In this document: in pieces, positions 1-8,804 of the stretch
Numbering within the stretch: the stretch's first letter is position 1
Layout: each line of letters begins with the position of its first letter
Assembly: GCA_016893485.2 (NCBI GenBank)
Contig: JAFEKX020000001.1
Coordinates: 2,294,001-2,358,000 of the forward strand
From: Streptomyces sp. P3
GTDB lineage: Bacteria > Actinomycetota > Actinomycetes > Streptomycetales > Streptomycetaceae
Length of the DNA stretch: 64,000 nucleotides
Direction: 5' to 3'
The notes under the pieces: generated by a model
What the model saw: the letters and a program-made list of their open reading frames with translations, nothing else
What the model was told of the DNA's origin: nothing
The model's database searches: none
Translations under genes and position numbers: made by a program

Positions 1-295
1 CAACGACCACCTGATGAAGGTCAACGAGTCCGTGGAGGGCCTGGACCGGCTGGTCTCGGACGTCCTGTCGGCCCACCTCGCGCAGACCAGCGTCCGGCAG
101 AACGACGACATGCGGAAGATCTCCGGCTGGGCCGCCATGGCCGCGGTCCCCACGATGATCGCGGGCATCTACGGCATGAACTTCGACCACATGCCGGAGC
201 TGCACTGGCTGTGGGGGTACCCGGCGGTGATCCTGGTGATGGCCGCCCTGGAGGTGCTGCTGTACCGGACGTTCAAGCGGCGCGGCTGGCTGTAG
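1..295 (+). CDS. corA: CorA-family magnesium/cobalt transporter, C-terminal part
   Basis: Only the last ~98 residues lie in the window; the reading frame is open from base 2. It holds the family signature YGMNFDHMPEL (bases ~169-201), which is the GMN selectivity loop after the first of two C-terminal membrane helices. The second helix follows (WGYPAVILVMAALEVLLY) and the short basic tail KRRGWL faces the cytoplasm. CorA proteins are pentameric Mg2+ channels of the inner membrane. The two-helix end and GMN motif make the family call secure; which divalent ion is used cannot be told. The next gene is convergent, with stop codons about 30 bases apart. Confidence 0.93.
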   Translation, partial: NDHLMKVNESVEGLDRLVSDVLSAHLAQTSVRQNDDMRKISGWAAMAAVPTMIAGIYGMNFDHMPELHWLWGYPAVILVMAALEVLLYRTFKRRGWL

Positions 296-322
296 GGCGC
301 CCTCCTGGGCGCACGCTCGGGG

Positions 323-1110
323 TCAGGCGAACTCGGGGCCACGGTGGCCGGTCCGCCGAGGGCGTCGCGGCGTTCCGGCATCCTCAGGGACACCATCCGC
401 CGCCAGCCGCCGAGCCGTTCGTACGCGTACACCGCGTGGATGCCTGCGGCGAGCGCGGCCGACTTGGCGCGGGGCCAGCCGAGGACGCGTCCCATGTGGG
501 CCATCACCGCGAGGCTGACGTCCCGGTAGATCCGGATCTCGGCCAACGCGCACTGTCGGAGCGTCCGTTGGATGGCGCGGCCGTGTCCCGCGGCGGCGAA
601 GCGCAGCAACTCCTCGTGGCAGTAGGCGAGGTGGTTGTCCTCGTCGTTCGAGATCATCCGTACCGCGCGGCCGAGGTCGGGGTGGTCGGCGAAGTGCCTG
701 CGCAGGAGGTCCATCTGCTCGGAGGCGCGCTGTTCGGTGACCCGGCTGTGCGCGAGGTAGGTCACGACGTCCTGGACCGTCAGGGCCGCCTCGCCCTTGA
801 GCTTCTCGTGCGCGAGACCGATGCCGTGCCGCTCCAGGAGCATCGTGTAATCGGTGTCGGCGGGCACCCGGACTGGTTCGAGGCCACGCTTCTTGAGGAG
901 GGCGTTGAAAATGCGTCCGTGCTTGTCCTCGTCGGCGCCGTGCCGGCTGATCTTGGGGGCGAGGTGACGTTCGCTCGACGGGACGAGCACGGCGATGCGC
1001 CCGTTCTCCCAGCCGCCCTGGGACTCGCCGCTGGCCGCGATGGAGCAGAACAGCCGGAACGACTCGTCGTTGTCGAGGATCTCCTGGAACAGGCTCTTGG
1101 CCGAAAGCAT
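323..1110 (-). CDS. Ferritin-like domain protein (frameshift near its 3' end)
   Basis: About 262 residues, starting MLSAKSLFQEILDNDESF. The ATG at 1110 has a good ribosome site (GGAGGTG at 1118-1124). The protein is mostly helical and carries spaced acidic/His pairs typical of ferritin-like di-iron four-helix bundles (HGADEDKHGRIF; MISNDEDNHLAYCHEEL). It is a conserved Streptomyces protein of unknown substrate; oxidase or iron-storage-like roles are possible, and the metal ligands are inferred. The frame runs past the true end into the CorA gene. Adding one C to the CCCC run near 342 gives the natural end ...ATVAPEFA with TGA at 323, so a one-base error is likely. Monocistronic, with a terminator-like hairpin behind it at 1275-1317. 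Confidence 0.8.
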
Positions 1111-1274
1111 CTGAAGGCACCTCCATGCAGGATTCCGCCGCATTCCGCAAAGAACGAGTCAAATGCGGTATCAGAGGTGCTGCAACAGCAGTGTCGGACA
1201 ACTCCGCCAAAAGGAGGACTACGGATGTCCCGTCGGGGCGTAACCGCACGGCCTGCCGCGCGTTGTTCCCCGTG

Positions 1275-1317
1275 ACGGCCGTGGCGGGGAAGACCCCCGA
1301 GCCCCCACCACGGCCGT
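1275..1317. terminator. Hairpin downstream of the LLM oxidoreductase gene
   Basis: ACGGCCGTGGCGGGG (1275-1289) pairs with CCCCCACCACGGCCGT (1302-1317), one mismatch, 12-base loop. It lies 28 bases after the stop of the leftward LLM gene and ahead of the ferritin-like gene, so it probably separates the two transcripts. Confidence 0.65.
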
Positions 1318-1344
1318 AGAAAACTTCCGTACGGCAGAGGCGCG

Positions 1345-2401
1345 TCACGCGAGGCCGGCGCGCTCCAGTGCTTCGGTTCCGGCGCGCAGCGCGGCGAGGC
1401 GCTCGTCCAGGGTCCAGCCGGCCGGGGCGAGCGTCAGGGTGGTGACACCGGCCGCCGCGTACTCCTTCATCCGGTCCGCGATGCGGTCCACGGAACCCAG
1501 CAGCGTCGTCTTGTCGATCAGGTCGTGCGGGATGGCCGCGGCGGCGCCTTCCTTGTCGCCGGACAGGTACTTGTCCTGGATCTCGGCGGCGGCCGCCTCG
1601 AAGCCCATGCGCTGGGCCTGCTTGTTGTAGAAGTTCTGCTGCCGGCTGCCCATGCCGCCCACGTAGAGCGCGGTGTACGGGCGGAAGGTGTCGGCGAGCT
1701 TCTCGACGTCCTTGTCCTCGCCGAGGGCGAGCGGGAGCGTCGGGACGATGTCGAAGCCCTCCAGGGTCTTCCCCCGCCTTCTCGCGCCCGGCTCGCAGAT
1801 GCCGTGCGGCGGTGTCCTCCAGGTGCTCGGCCGAGGGGAAGATCAGCAGCGCGCCGTCGGCGATCTCGCCGGTCTGCTCCAGGTTCTTCGGGCCGATCGC
1901 CGCGATGTAGAGCGGGATGTGCTCGCGCTCCGGGTGCACGGTCAGCTTGAGGGGCTTGCCCGGGCCGCCGGGCAGCGGCAGCGTCCAGTGCTCGCCGTCG
2001 TAGGACAGACGCTCGCGGGTCATCGCCTTGCGGACGATCTCGACGTACTCACGCGTGCGTGCCAGCGGCTTGTCGAACTTGACGCCGTACCAGCCCTCGG
2101 AGACCTGCGGGCCGGAGACGCCGAGGCCGAGGCGGAAGCGACCGCCGGAGAGGGAGTCGAGGGTCGCGGCCGTCATCGCCGTCATCGCGGGCTGGCGGGC
2201 CGGGATCTGGAAGATGGCCGAGCCGACGTCGATGCGCTCGGTCTGCGCGGCGACCCAGGTGAGCACCGTGGCCGCGTCGGAGCCGTAGGCCTCGGCGGCC
2301 CAGCACACCGCGTAGCCGAGGCGGTCGGCCTCCTGCGCCACGGCGAGGTTGTCGCCGTCCATTCCGGCACCCCAGTAGCCGAGGTTGATCCCGAGCTGCA
2401 T
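1345..2401 (-). CDS. LLM class F420-dependent oxidoreductase (one frameshift)
   Basis: TIM-barrel luciferase-like monooxygenase of about 350 residues, starting MQLGINLGYWGAGMDGDN. The N-terminal strand, the GSAIFQIPARQPAMTA segment and the SGGRFRLGLGVSGPQ loop match the F420-binding LLM subfamily common in actinomycetes (Mer/FGD-like). Such enzymes transfer hydride to or from F420H2; the substrate is unknown. The frame breaks near 1773, where CCCCC appears to carry one base too many: removing one continues as KAGKTLEGFDIVPT and joins the second half (GGMGSRQQNFYNKQAQRMGF) to the TGA at 1345. The ATG at 2401 aligns with the family start. Divergent from the aldo/keto reductase at 2588. Confidence 0.9.
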
Positions 2402-2587
2402 GGCAGACCCCTTACCGATCAGTAACGTCGCTGTTGTGCCGACCCTAGCGCGCGGTGGTGCGGGCGGACAGGACGGGTGCCGGTGAGTGATCACGGAGCG
2501 TGCCGCGGGAGGGACTGTGGATCATCGTGGAAATCGGTTATCCACAGGCCCCCACACCGCAGGTTCAGGCCAGTAATCTCGGCGTTC

Positions 2588-3570
2588 ATGGAGCAGAGGC
2601 ATCTCGGCCGTACCGGCCTTCGTGTGTCCCGGATCGGACTCGGCACCCTCACGTGGGGGCGCGACACCGACGAGCATGACGCCGCGGGCCTCTTGAAGGC
2701 GTTCTGGGAGGCCGGCGGCACCCTCGTCGACACGGCGGACGTGTACGGCGACGGGGAGGCCGAGTACCTGCTCGGACAGCTCATAGAGGGGCTCGTGCCG
2801 CGCCGGGACCTGGTCATCTCGACGAAGGCGGGGAGCGTACCCGACCCCGACCGCCGCTTCGACGGCTCGCGCGGCCATCTCCTGGCCGCGCTGGACGCCT
2901 CGCTGGCCCGCCTCGGCACGGACTACGTCGACGTGTGGCACATCCACGCCTTCGACCCGTTCACGCCGCTGGAGGAGACCCTCCAGGCCCTCGACCTGGC
3001 GGTCAGCAGCGGGCGCGCGCGTTACGCGGGCGTCTCGAACTACTGCGGCTGGCAGCTGGCCAAGGCGGCGACCTGGCAGCTGGCGGCGCCGGGCACCCGG
3101 ACGCGGCTGGCGAGCACGCAGCTGGAGTACTCGCTGCTCCAGCGGGGCGTGGAGCGCGAGGTGCTGCCGGCCGCGCTCGACCTGGGCATCGGGCTGCTGC
3201 CCTCGTCGCCGCTCGGGCGCGGGGTCCTCACCGGCAAGTACCGGCACGCGACGCCGGCCGACTCGCGGGGCGCCTCGGAGCACATGGCGGCCTTCGTCGC
3301 GCCGTACCTCGACGACACGGCGACGCGCATCGTGGACGCGGTGACGACGGCCGCGGACGGGCTCGCGGTGACGCCCTCCAGGTCGCTCTCGCCTGGGTCC
3401 GCGACCGGCCCGGGGTGGCCGCCCCGATCGTCGGCGCGCGCAACGCGCAGCAGCTCACGGCCGCGTTGTCAGTGGAGGCCCTTAGTCTTCCTGACGAGAT
3501 CTGCCGAGCGCTCGACGATGTGTCGGCGCCTCTGCACCGCTATCCCGATCACGACTGGAGCACGCTGTGA
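2588..3570 (+). CDS. Aldo/keto reductase (one frameshift)
   Basis: About 328 residues, starting MEQRHLGRTGLRVSRIGLGT. It is an NADPH-dependent (alpha/beta)8 reductase. The catalytic Tyr is in DTADVYGDGEAEYLLG, the Lys in VISTKAG and the His in VDVWHIHAFDP; the C-terminal cofactor loop reads PIVGARNAQQL. It resembles the YajO/Tas/beta-subunit-like AKRs; the substrate is unknown. The frame breaks at about 3374 (GCCCTCC; one C added gives VTPLQVALAWVRDRPG). The stop TGA at 3568-3570 overlaps the GTG start of the next gene (GTGA at 3567), so the two are translationally coupled. Confidence 0.92.
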
Positions 3571-6036
3571 GCACGGACCCGGAGACCACGGAGACCTCGC
3601 CGTCCGAGGACACGGGCACGGATGCCGCGGGGGCGCCGAGGGGGCGGGGGACGGATGTGACCTCGGACGCCGGGGAGGGCGCCGAGGGCACGGGTGGGGA
3701 GACGGCCGCGGGCGGTGCCGAGGGCACGGCGGCTGAGGGCACTGAGAGCGCCGGGGATGATCCGGCCGCGGCGGGCACCGAGGACACCGGTGAGGACGTG
3801 GCCGCGGAAGGCGCCGACGGCACCGGTGACGCCAAGGCCGAGGCTGCCGCGCCCGAGCTGTCCGAGGCCGCCGCCGAGTTGCTGGCGCAGCGGCTGGAGC
3901 GGGAGCGGATCGAGCGGCGGAAGGCGGAGAAGGCCGGGCCCATCGCGGCCGGGACGAAGCTCAGCGGGACGGCTGCCGATCTGCTCGCGGCGGTGCGCGC
4001 CGTGGAGAGCGGCGAGAAGCCCGTGACCACCCCTTCGCCAAGCCGGACCCCGCCCCGCGCCGGTCCGCCGCGCCCGAAGCGGTACGCCGCCCGCAGCCCG
4101 TGCCAGCCGACCCCGGCACCCCCGCGACCGAGACCGTCGAGTCCGTACGGCGGGTACTGGCGGAGGGCGGCGCCCCCGAGACGCTCGCGGCGCAGGTCGC
4201 GGCGGCCCTCGGCGAAGGCGCCGACGACCAACTCCGCGATGATCCCTGGCAGTTGCTGCGCGTCCCCGGTGTACGGCCCGAGCAGGCCGACGGGTTCGCG
4301 CGGGCGCTGCTCGGTGCCGAGTGCGCGCCGGACGACGAGCGGCGGGGCCGCGCGGTCACCACCTGGCTTCTTGAGCAGGCGGCCCTGGCCGGGCATACGG
4401 CCCTGGAGGCCTCGGCGTTGACGGGCGCGCTGGCCAAGCAGGGCGTGCCCGACCCGGACGCGGCGACGCAGAGCGCCATCGCGGAGGGTGAAGTGCTCGT
4501 GTTCCAGGACGCGTTGGACGAGCCCGCGGTCCCGGTGCAGCGCACGGACGAGGAGACCGAAGAGGTCCAGGAGCGTCCGGTCCGGGTGCTGATCGGTCTG
4601 GAGCGGTACACGCTCGCCGAGGAGAGCCTCGCCGACGGACTCGCCAAGCTGATCAACTCGGTGCCGAAGGAGGACGGTTCGGCGGTGGACTGGGAGCAGG
4701 CGGGTGCCGCCAAGGGCTCCACCGGCGAGCTGATCCGCGCGGTCGCGGGCCACGGTCTGGTCCTCCACACCGGCGGGGAGGCGTCCCTGGAGGAACCGGC
4801 GGCACTGCTCCGCGCGGCGGCGGGTTTCGGGCTGCGCGCCTGGGCCGCGGCCCACAGTCCGGTCGGGCGGGACCGGTTCGCCGCGCTGCTGGGCGGGTCC
4901 GGCATGAGTGCGGGGAGCGCGTCCGGCGGGCCGCGAGATCCCGCGTCCACCGCACCCGGTGGCCCCGCGTCGCACGCGGGGCAGGACCCGGCGACGGACG
5001 GCTCCACGCCGGACGGCTCCGGGTCGGACGGCTCCGGGTCGGACGGCTCCGGGTCGGACGGCTCGGGGTCGGCCGACGGCCCCCGCGCCGCCACCCTCGC
5101 CGGACTCCTGTCCGGTGCCGAGGGCCCCGGGCGGGACGCGGAAGGCGCCCTGGACCTGGATCTGCTGGTCGTGCTCGACGCGCCTCAACTGGACGTGGAG
5201 ACGGCCGCGTTGCTCAGTGAGTCGCTGCCGGACGGGGCCCGGCTGGTGCTGGCCGGGGACCCGGCGGTGCTGTGGTCGGCGGGGCCCGGGCGGGTCTTCG
5301 CGGATCTGCTCGCGTCGAAGGCCTGCCCCCAGGTCGTCTCGCGGCGCCCGGATCTCGGCCCCGTGGGCGAGCTGGTCTCGGGCATCGGCATCGGTGAGCT
5401 GAACCAGGTGGAGGCCCCCGGCAAGGAGGTCGTGATCGTGCCGGTGCGGGACGCCGGTGAGGCCGTGCACCGGACCGTGCAGCTCGTCGCCGACTCGGTG
5501 CCGCGCGTGATCGGCGTCCCGTCCGAGCAGACGGTGGTGATCACCCCGGGCCACGGCGGCGCGGCGGGCACCCGTGCCCTGAACGTGGCGCTGAAGGAGC
5601 GGCTCAACCCGGGCCCCGGCCGCTTCGGCGGCTTCGACCCCGGCGACCGGATCGCGTACTCCCCACCCCGGGCCGTACGATCCCGGGCCGCGTGGTGAAC
5701 GCCGACGCCGAGGGGCTGCACCTGGCGTGCGCCGGCGGACCCGTCGTCGTACCGAAGGAGCGGGTCGAGCAGGCCGTGCGGCACGGGTGGGCGCTGACCG
5801 CGCACCAGGCGGTGGGGGCGCGATGGCCCGCGGTCGTCGTGGTGCTGCCCGGGGACGCGGCACAGGCGCTCAGCCGGCCCTGGGTGTACACGGCGTTCAG
5901 CCGGGCCGACCGGCACCTGTCCGTCGTGCACGGCGTGGACCAGGCACTGCCCCGGGCCGTCGCCGAGGTCCCGGCCAAGCCGCGGACGACCCGGCTGCCG
6001 GTACTGCTGCGACCGCAGGTCCCGGCGGAGGCCTGA
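3567..6036 (+). CDS. Helix-hairpin-helix, RecD2-like protein lacking the P-loop (two frameshifts)
   Basis: About 823 residues. Residues 1-150 are a low-complexity Ala/Glu/Gly/Thr region ending in a charged helix (LAQRLERERIERRKAEKAG). Then comes a RecD2-type helix-hairpin-helix (RDDPWQLLRVPGVRPEQADG). The helicase-like part has a motif III-like VLAGDPAVLWSAGPGRVFAD and a motif VI-like WALTAHQAVGARWP...WVYTAFSRADRHL. I find no GxGKT/S Walker A, and the Walker B position reads VVLDAPQLD instead of DE, so ATPase activity looks lost. A Ser/Gly/Asp linker is encoded by a 15-bp tandem repeat. Breaks at ~4032 and ~5664 are repaired by one C each. Known in Streptomyces as a helix-hairpin-helix protein; role unknown. 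Starts GTG, overlapping the aldo/keto reductase stop. Confidence 0.78.
5011..5070 (+). repeat. 15-bp tandem repeat inside the RecD2-like gene
   Basis: Four copies of GGACGGCTCCGGGTC; the fourth has one C-to-G change. A degenerate copy precedes them at 4996. They encode DGSGS units, a flexible acidic linker between the ruined ATPase core and the motif III-like segment. The unit is a multiple of three, so copy number can vary without changing frame. Confidence 0.9.
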
Positions 6037-6062
6037 GCCCGGACGGCAGCGGACGAACACGG

Positions 6063-6103
6063 CGACGGCGGTCACCGAGGAAACCCCTCGGTGACCGCCG
6101 TCG
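6063..6103. terminator. Bidirectional hairpin between convergent genes
   Basis: CGACGGCGGTCACCGAGG pairs perfectly with CCTCGGTGACCGCCGTCG around a 5-base AAACC loop. It lies between the RecD2-like stop (6036) and the acidic-protein stop (6128) and can serve both strands. Confidence 0.85.
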
Positions 6104-6127
6104 TCGTGACAGCTGGGCGCGTGCGGA

Positions 6128-6852
6128 TCAGCGGTCCGCCTCCAGCGCCTCCAGGTCCTCGTCCTCGTCGAGATCGGCGTCCAGGTCGGGATCGAGTTCG
6201 TCCTCGATCTCGTCCTCCACCTCGTCGATGTCGTCGATCTCGTCGTTGATCTCGTCGTCGAAGACCGCGCTGACGTCGAAGCGGCACACCACCCGCTGCG
6301 GATCGACGCCCTCGAAGGGAGCCTCCAGCCAGGCGCCGGGCTCGGCCGTCTCGTCGGCGGCGGTCACCCACAGCGTGGAGTCGCCCTCCTCGAGGCCGAA
6401 CTCCTTGGGGCGAGAGGCGATCTCGTCCGCCTCGAACTCGTCGAAGAGGATGCCGAGCGCACCGTGGATCGTGGCGGAGGCCTCCGTGCCCGTGCCGTCG
6501 CCGACCGCGGCCTCGACCCGCTGCGCCTGCGCCAGCAGCCGCTGCGGCTCCGCCACGGCGTAGTCACGGCGGATCAGCACGCTCACCGCGTTCGGCTCCT
6601 CGGGGCCGGTGTACGGCGGCAGGGAATCGTCGGAACCGGGGATCTCGAAAGGCGTGACCTCGTCGTAACGGTCGTAGAGCAGCTCGTCGTAGACCTCGGC
6701 GGCCGCGGCGAGCTGGTTGAACGCCTCGTAGACGGCCGGGTCGTCCTCCCCGACCGGGCTTCGACCGCGGCCAGGTGGCGGTCGAGCGCGGTCTTGACCG
6801 CCTCGGCGGCGGCGCGTACCTCGGCAGCGGTGGGCTGCGCAGCATCAGACAT
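6128..6852 (-). CDS. Conserved actinobacterial acidic-tailed protein (one frameshift)
   Basis: About 241 residues, starting MSDAAQPTAAEVRAAAEA. The N-terminal half is helical. The middle (VSVLIRRDYAVAEPQRLLAQ; ALGILFDEFEADEIA) is well ordered, and the last ~45 residues are almost only Asp, Glu and Ile (DEINDEIDDIDEVEDEIEDE), a very acidic low-complexity tail. I know it only as a conserved Streptomyces hypothetical protein. Such tails can mimic nucleic acid or bind cations or basic proteins, but that is speculation. The frame breaks at about 6749, where the reverse strand has GGGGAG; one more G restores SGEDDPAVYEAFN. Divergent from the DUF5703 gene, with a 47-base gap holding both promoters. 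Confidence 0.72.
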
Positions 6853-6899
6853 AGAGCAGACGCTATCCGTACCGGGGCTCTGCCCGCACAATAGATGCG

Positions 6900-7088
6900 A
6901 TGCCGGAATACGAATTTGTCGACGTGTACGTCCCGCGCGGGGTCTCCCGCAAGGACGCCACACGTCTGCTGACGGACCATGCCGAGTACGGACACTGGGA
7001 ATTGGACCGACTGAGCCTGCTGCGCGACGGGAGTCGCAGGGTGCGGCTGCGCAGGCGGATCATCCGCCAGGTGCGCGCCACGTGGTGA
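6900..7088 (+). CDS. DUF5703 family small basic protein
   Basis: Sixty-two residues, intact, MPEYEFVDVYVPRGVSRKDA to ...QVRATW. It matches the DUF5703 family as I remember it: a very conserved small Streptomyces protein with a basic C-terminus (RRVRLRRRIIRQVRATW) and the central TDHAEYGHWELDRL helix. Function unknown; the Arg-rich end could bind nucleic acid or acidic lipid. It stands alone, divergent from the acidic-tailed protein and convergent with chpC, with a strong hairpin behind it. Confidence 0.9.
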   Translation: MPEYEFVDVYVPRGVSRKDATRLLTDHAEYGHWELDRLSLLRDGSRRVRLRRRIIRQVRATW

Positions 7089-7102
7089 GCTGAGCCGGGC
7101 GG

Positions 7103-7139
7103 AACGGAGCGGGCCCCGACAGTGCGGGGCCCCTCCGTT
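7103..7139. terminator. Hairpin between DUF5703 and chpC
   Basis: AACGGA...GGGCCCC, loop GACAGTGC, GGGGCCC...TCCGTT. It lies between two convergent genes, 15 bases after the DUF5703 stop and 25 before the chpC stop on the other strand, and can act in both directions. Confidence 0.8.
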
Positions 7140-7163
7140 GCGCAGATCACATCTCTGCGGGAG

Positions 7164-8244
7164 CTACATCGAGGCCCGCGCCTTGCGGTACAGCACCGCA
7201 CCCGCGAGCAGCGCGCCCGCGCCGACCGGCAGGGCGAGGCCCAACGGCAGCTCACTGCCGGTGTGCGCGAGCTGGGCGCCGCCCGGGGACCGGACGCCGG
7301 ACTGCGCGCCGGGCTGGTTCACGTGCACGGAACCGACCGGCGTCTGACCGCCCTTGATCGGCGAGGTGCCCGGGGTGGTGGGGTGTGTGGGCGTGCCCGG
7401 GTGGCTCGGCGTCCCGGGGTGGCCCGGCGTCCCCGGAGGGGTCGTGCCGTGACCGCCGCCCGGAGGCGTGCCGGGGTGGTGCCCTCCGCCGGGGTGGTGA
7501 CCGCCACCCGGGTGGTGACCGCCTCCGGGGTGATGCCCGCCCCCAGGGTGATGGCCTCCGCCGTGGTGGCCGCCGCCGGGAGGTGTCCCGTGGTGACCGC
7601 CGCCGTGGTGACCGCCTCCACCCGGCGGGGTCCCGTGATGGCCGCCCCATGGTGACCGCCGCCGTGATGCCCGCCCCCGCCCGGAGGCGTCCCGTGGTGG
7701 CCCCCGCCGCCCGAACTCCCCCGTTGGCACAGTCGTTGCCGGTGACCGCGTTGCCGATGCCGATGACGTCGATGCTGTTGCCGCAGACGTTCACCGGGAC
7801 GTCGATGGGTGCCTGGACGTGGTTGCCGGAGCCGACGCCGGGCGAGTTCGAGGCGTGTCCGCCGGCGTGCGAGCCCCCTGCGCCGCCGTGCGCGCCGTGT
7901 CCGCCCGAGCCGCCGTGTCCGCCCGAGCCGCCGTAGCCGCCGTAGCCGCCGGAGTCGCCGTAGCCACCACCGCCGCCACTGCTCCCGCTGCCGCTGCCCC
8001 CGCCCTGGTTGGCGCACTTGTTGCCGACCGCCGGGTTGAGGATCCCGACCACGTTCACGGTGTTGCCGCAGACGTTGACCGGCACATGCACCGGTGCCTG
8101 CACGGTGTTGCCGGACAGCACGCCGGGCGAGTCCGCGCTGGAGCCGACGGCGCCCGAGTCGGCGTGGGCGACGCCGCCCGCGGCCGCGATCACCCCGGTC
8201 GCCGCCGCCACGGTCATCAAGCTCTTTCGTGTGACCTGTCGCAT
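7164..8244 (-). CDS. chpC: Long chaplin with sortase anchor, ChpA/B/C type (two frameshifts)
   Basis: About 360 residues. A Sec signal (MRQVTRKSLMTVAAATG...AHA) is followed by chaplin domain 1 (SPGVLSGNTVQAPVHVPVNV, ...NAVGNKC-type end), a Gly/Ser/Tyr/His linker, and chaplin domain 2 (SPGVGSGNHVQAPIDVPVNV...). Each domain has the paired Cys. Then come a long Gly/His/Pro repeat region, the sorting motif LAHTG (LAXTG is the class E sortase target in Streptomyces), a hydrophobic helix and the basic tail YRKARASM. Chaplins assemble into amyloid on aerial hyphae; the long ones are linked to peptidoglycan. Frame breaks near 7715 and 7655 lie in repetitive GGT/GGC sequence. The position next to a short chaplin matches the chpC-chpH pair of S. 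coelicolor. Confidence 0.9.
7440..7700 (-). repeat. Gly-His-His-Pro coding tandem repeats in the chpC linker
   Basis: On the reverse strand the linker is built of near-identical 15-bp units coding GGGHH/P (for example CACCACCCGGGCGGTGGT-like blocks around 7490-7560) and of GTPPGG blocks around 7570-7700. It is a low-complexity, expandable segment between the second chaplin domain and the cell-wall anchor, unusually rich in histidine. Repeat length here is a place where assembly is likely to err. Confidence 0.75.
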
Positions 8245-8309
8245 TGCTGTATTCCCCCTGCCTTCATGCCTGACTGAATTCCTCGCGCGGTTTCCCGCAC
8301 AAAGACCGT

Positions 8310-8344
8310 CGGCCCCGGAGCGCATGGCGCGCGCTCCGGGGCCG
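8310..8344 (-). terminator. Hairpin after chpH
   Basis: GGCCCCGGAGCGC (8311-8323) pairs perfectly with GCGCTCCGGGGCC (8331-8343). It lies between the chpH stop (8375) and the chpC start (8244), so the two chaplin genes are probably separate transcripts or chpC is attenuated. Confidence 0.7.
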
Positions 8345-8374
8345 AGGACGTGGTCACCCCTCAGAGGGGAGACG

Positions 8375-8607
8375 TCACTTGTTGACGCAGACGTTGCCGA
8401 AGGCGGGGTTCAGCAGACCGATCACCGAGATCGTGTTGCCGCACACGTTCACCGGGACGTGCACGGGAACCTGGATGACGTTGCCGGAAACGACACCCGG
8501 GAGTGCACAGCGGCACCCTGAGCGCCCGAGTCGGCGACGGCCAGACCCGCACCCGCGAGAACCAGGCCACCGGTGGCAGCCGCAGCGGCTACGACCTTCT
8601 TGATCAT
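8375..8607 (-). CDS. chpH: Short chaplin, ChpD-H type (one frameshift)
   Basis: About 77 residues: signal peptide (MIKKVVAAAAATGGLVLAGA...AVADSGA) and one chaplin domain (SPGVVSGNVIQVPVHVPVNV then CGNTISVIGLLNPAFGN ending CVNK). The two Cys form the intramolecular disulfide of the family. Short chaplins are secreted, assemble into surface-active fibrils and let hyphae escape the air-water surface. The start ATG at 8607 has an excellent ribosome site (GGAGGAATA). The frame breaks near 8505 between the signal peptide and the domain. It is assigned to chpH rather than another short chaplin because of its place beside the long chaplin; sequence alone does not separate them. Confidence 0.9.
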
Positions 8608-8804
8608 TATTCCTCCTTGTTGGCAAAAGCGATCTCGTGTTGCCGATCGCATCACCTGTAACGAGGAGGGAGTAATGGAGCTACGAGCTTATGAGCACAT
8701 TCACCCGTCCCAGTGGATTCCGTACGCGCGGTCGAATTTCGGCGTCAACCGACGTCGACCGGTGTTGTGGACACGGCTCCAGGACGCCGGTTCGGCACTC
8801 GGCT
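8608..8804. other. Upstream region of chpH
   Basis: About 200 bases between chpH and the M20 peptidase stop. It must hold the chpH promoter on the reverse strand; I could not place -35/-10 boxes with confidence (chaplin promoters are known to use the developmental sigma factor BldN). On the forward strand GAGGAGGGAGTA precedes an ATG at 8675 that opens a 48-codon frame of no recognised family. Confidence 0.4.

Noticed and set aside
323..2494. 723-codon open frame on the - strand spanning the LLM gene and the ferritin-like gene
   Set aside because: It is two unrelated genes joined by out-of-frame sequence caused by the frame slip; the LLM N-terminus is real but the rest is shadow.
3482..5863. 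Long antisense open frame opposite the RecD2-like gene
   Set aside because: Arg/Pro/Ala-rich translation typical of the opposite strand of a high-GC gene; no motif.
7440..7640. Regular repeats resembling a CRISPR array
   Set aside because: Repeats are contiguous codons for Gly/His/Pro inside a chaplin; no spacers and no cas genes.
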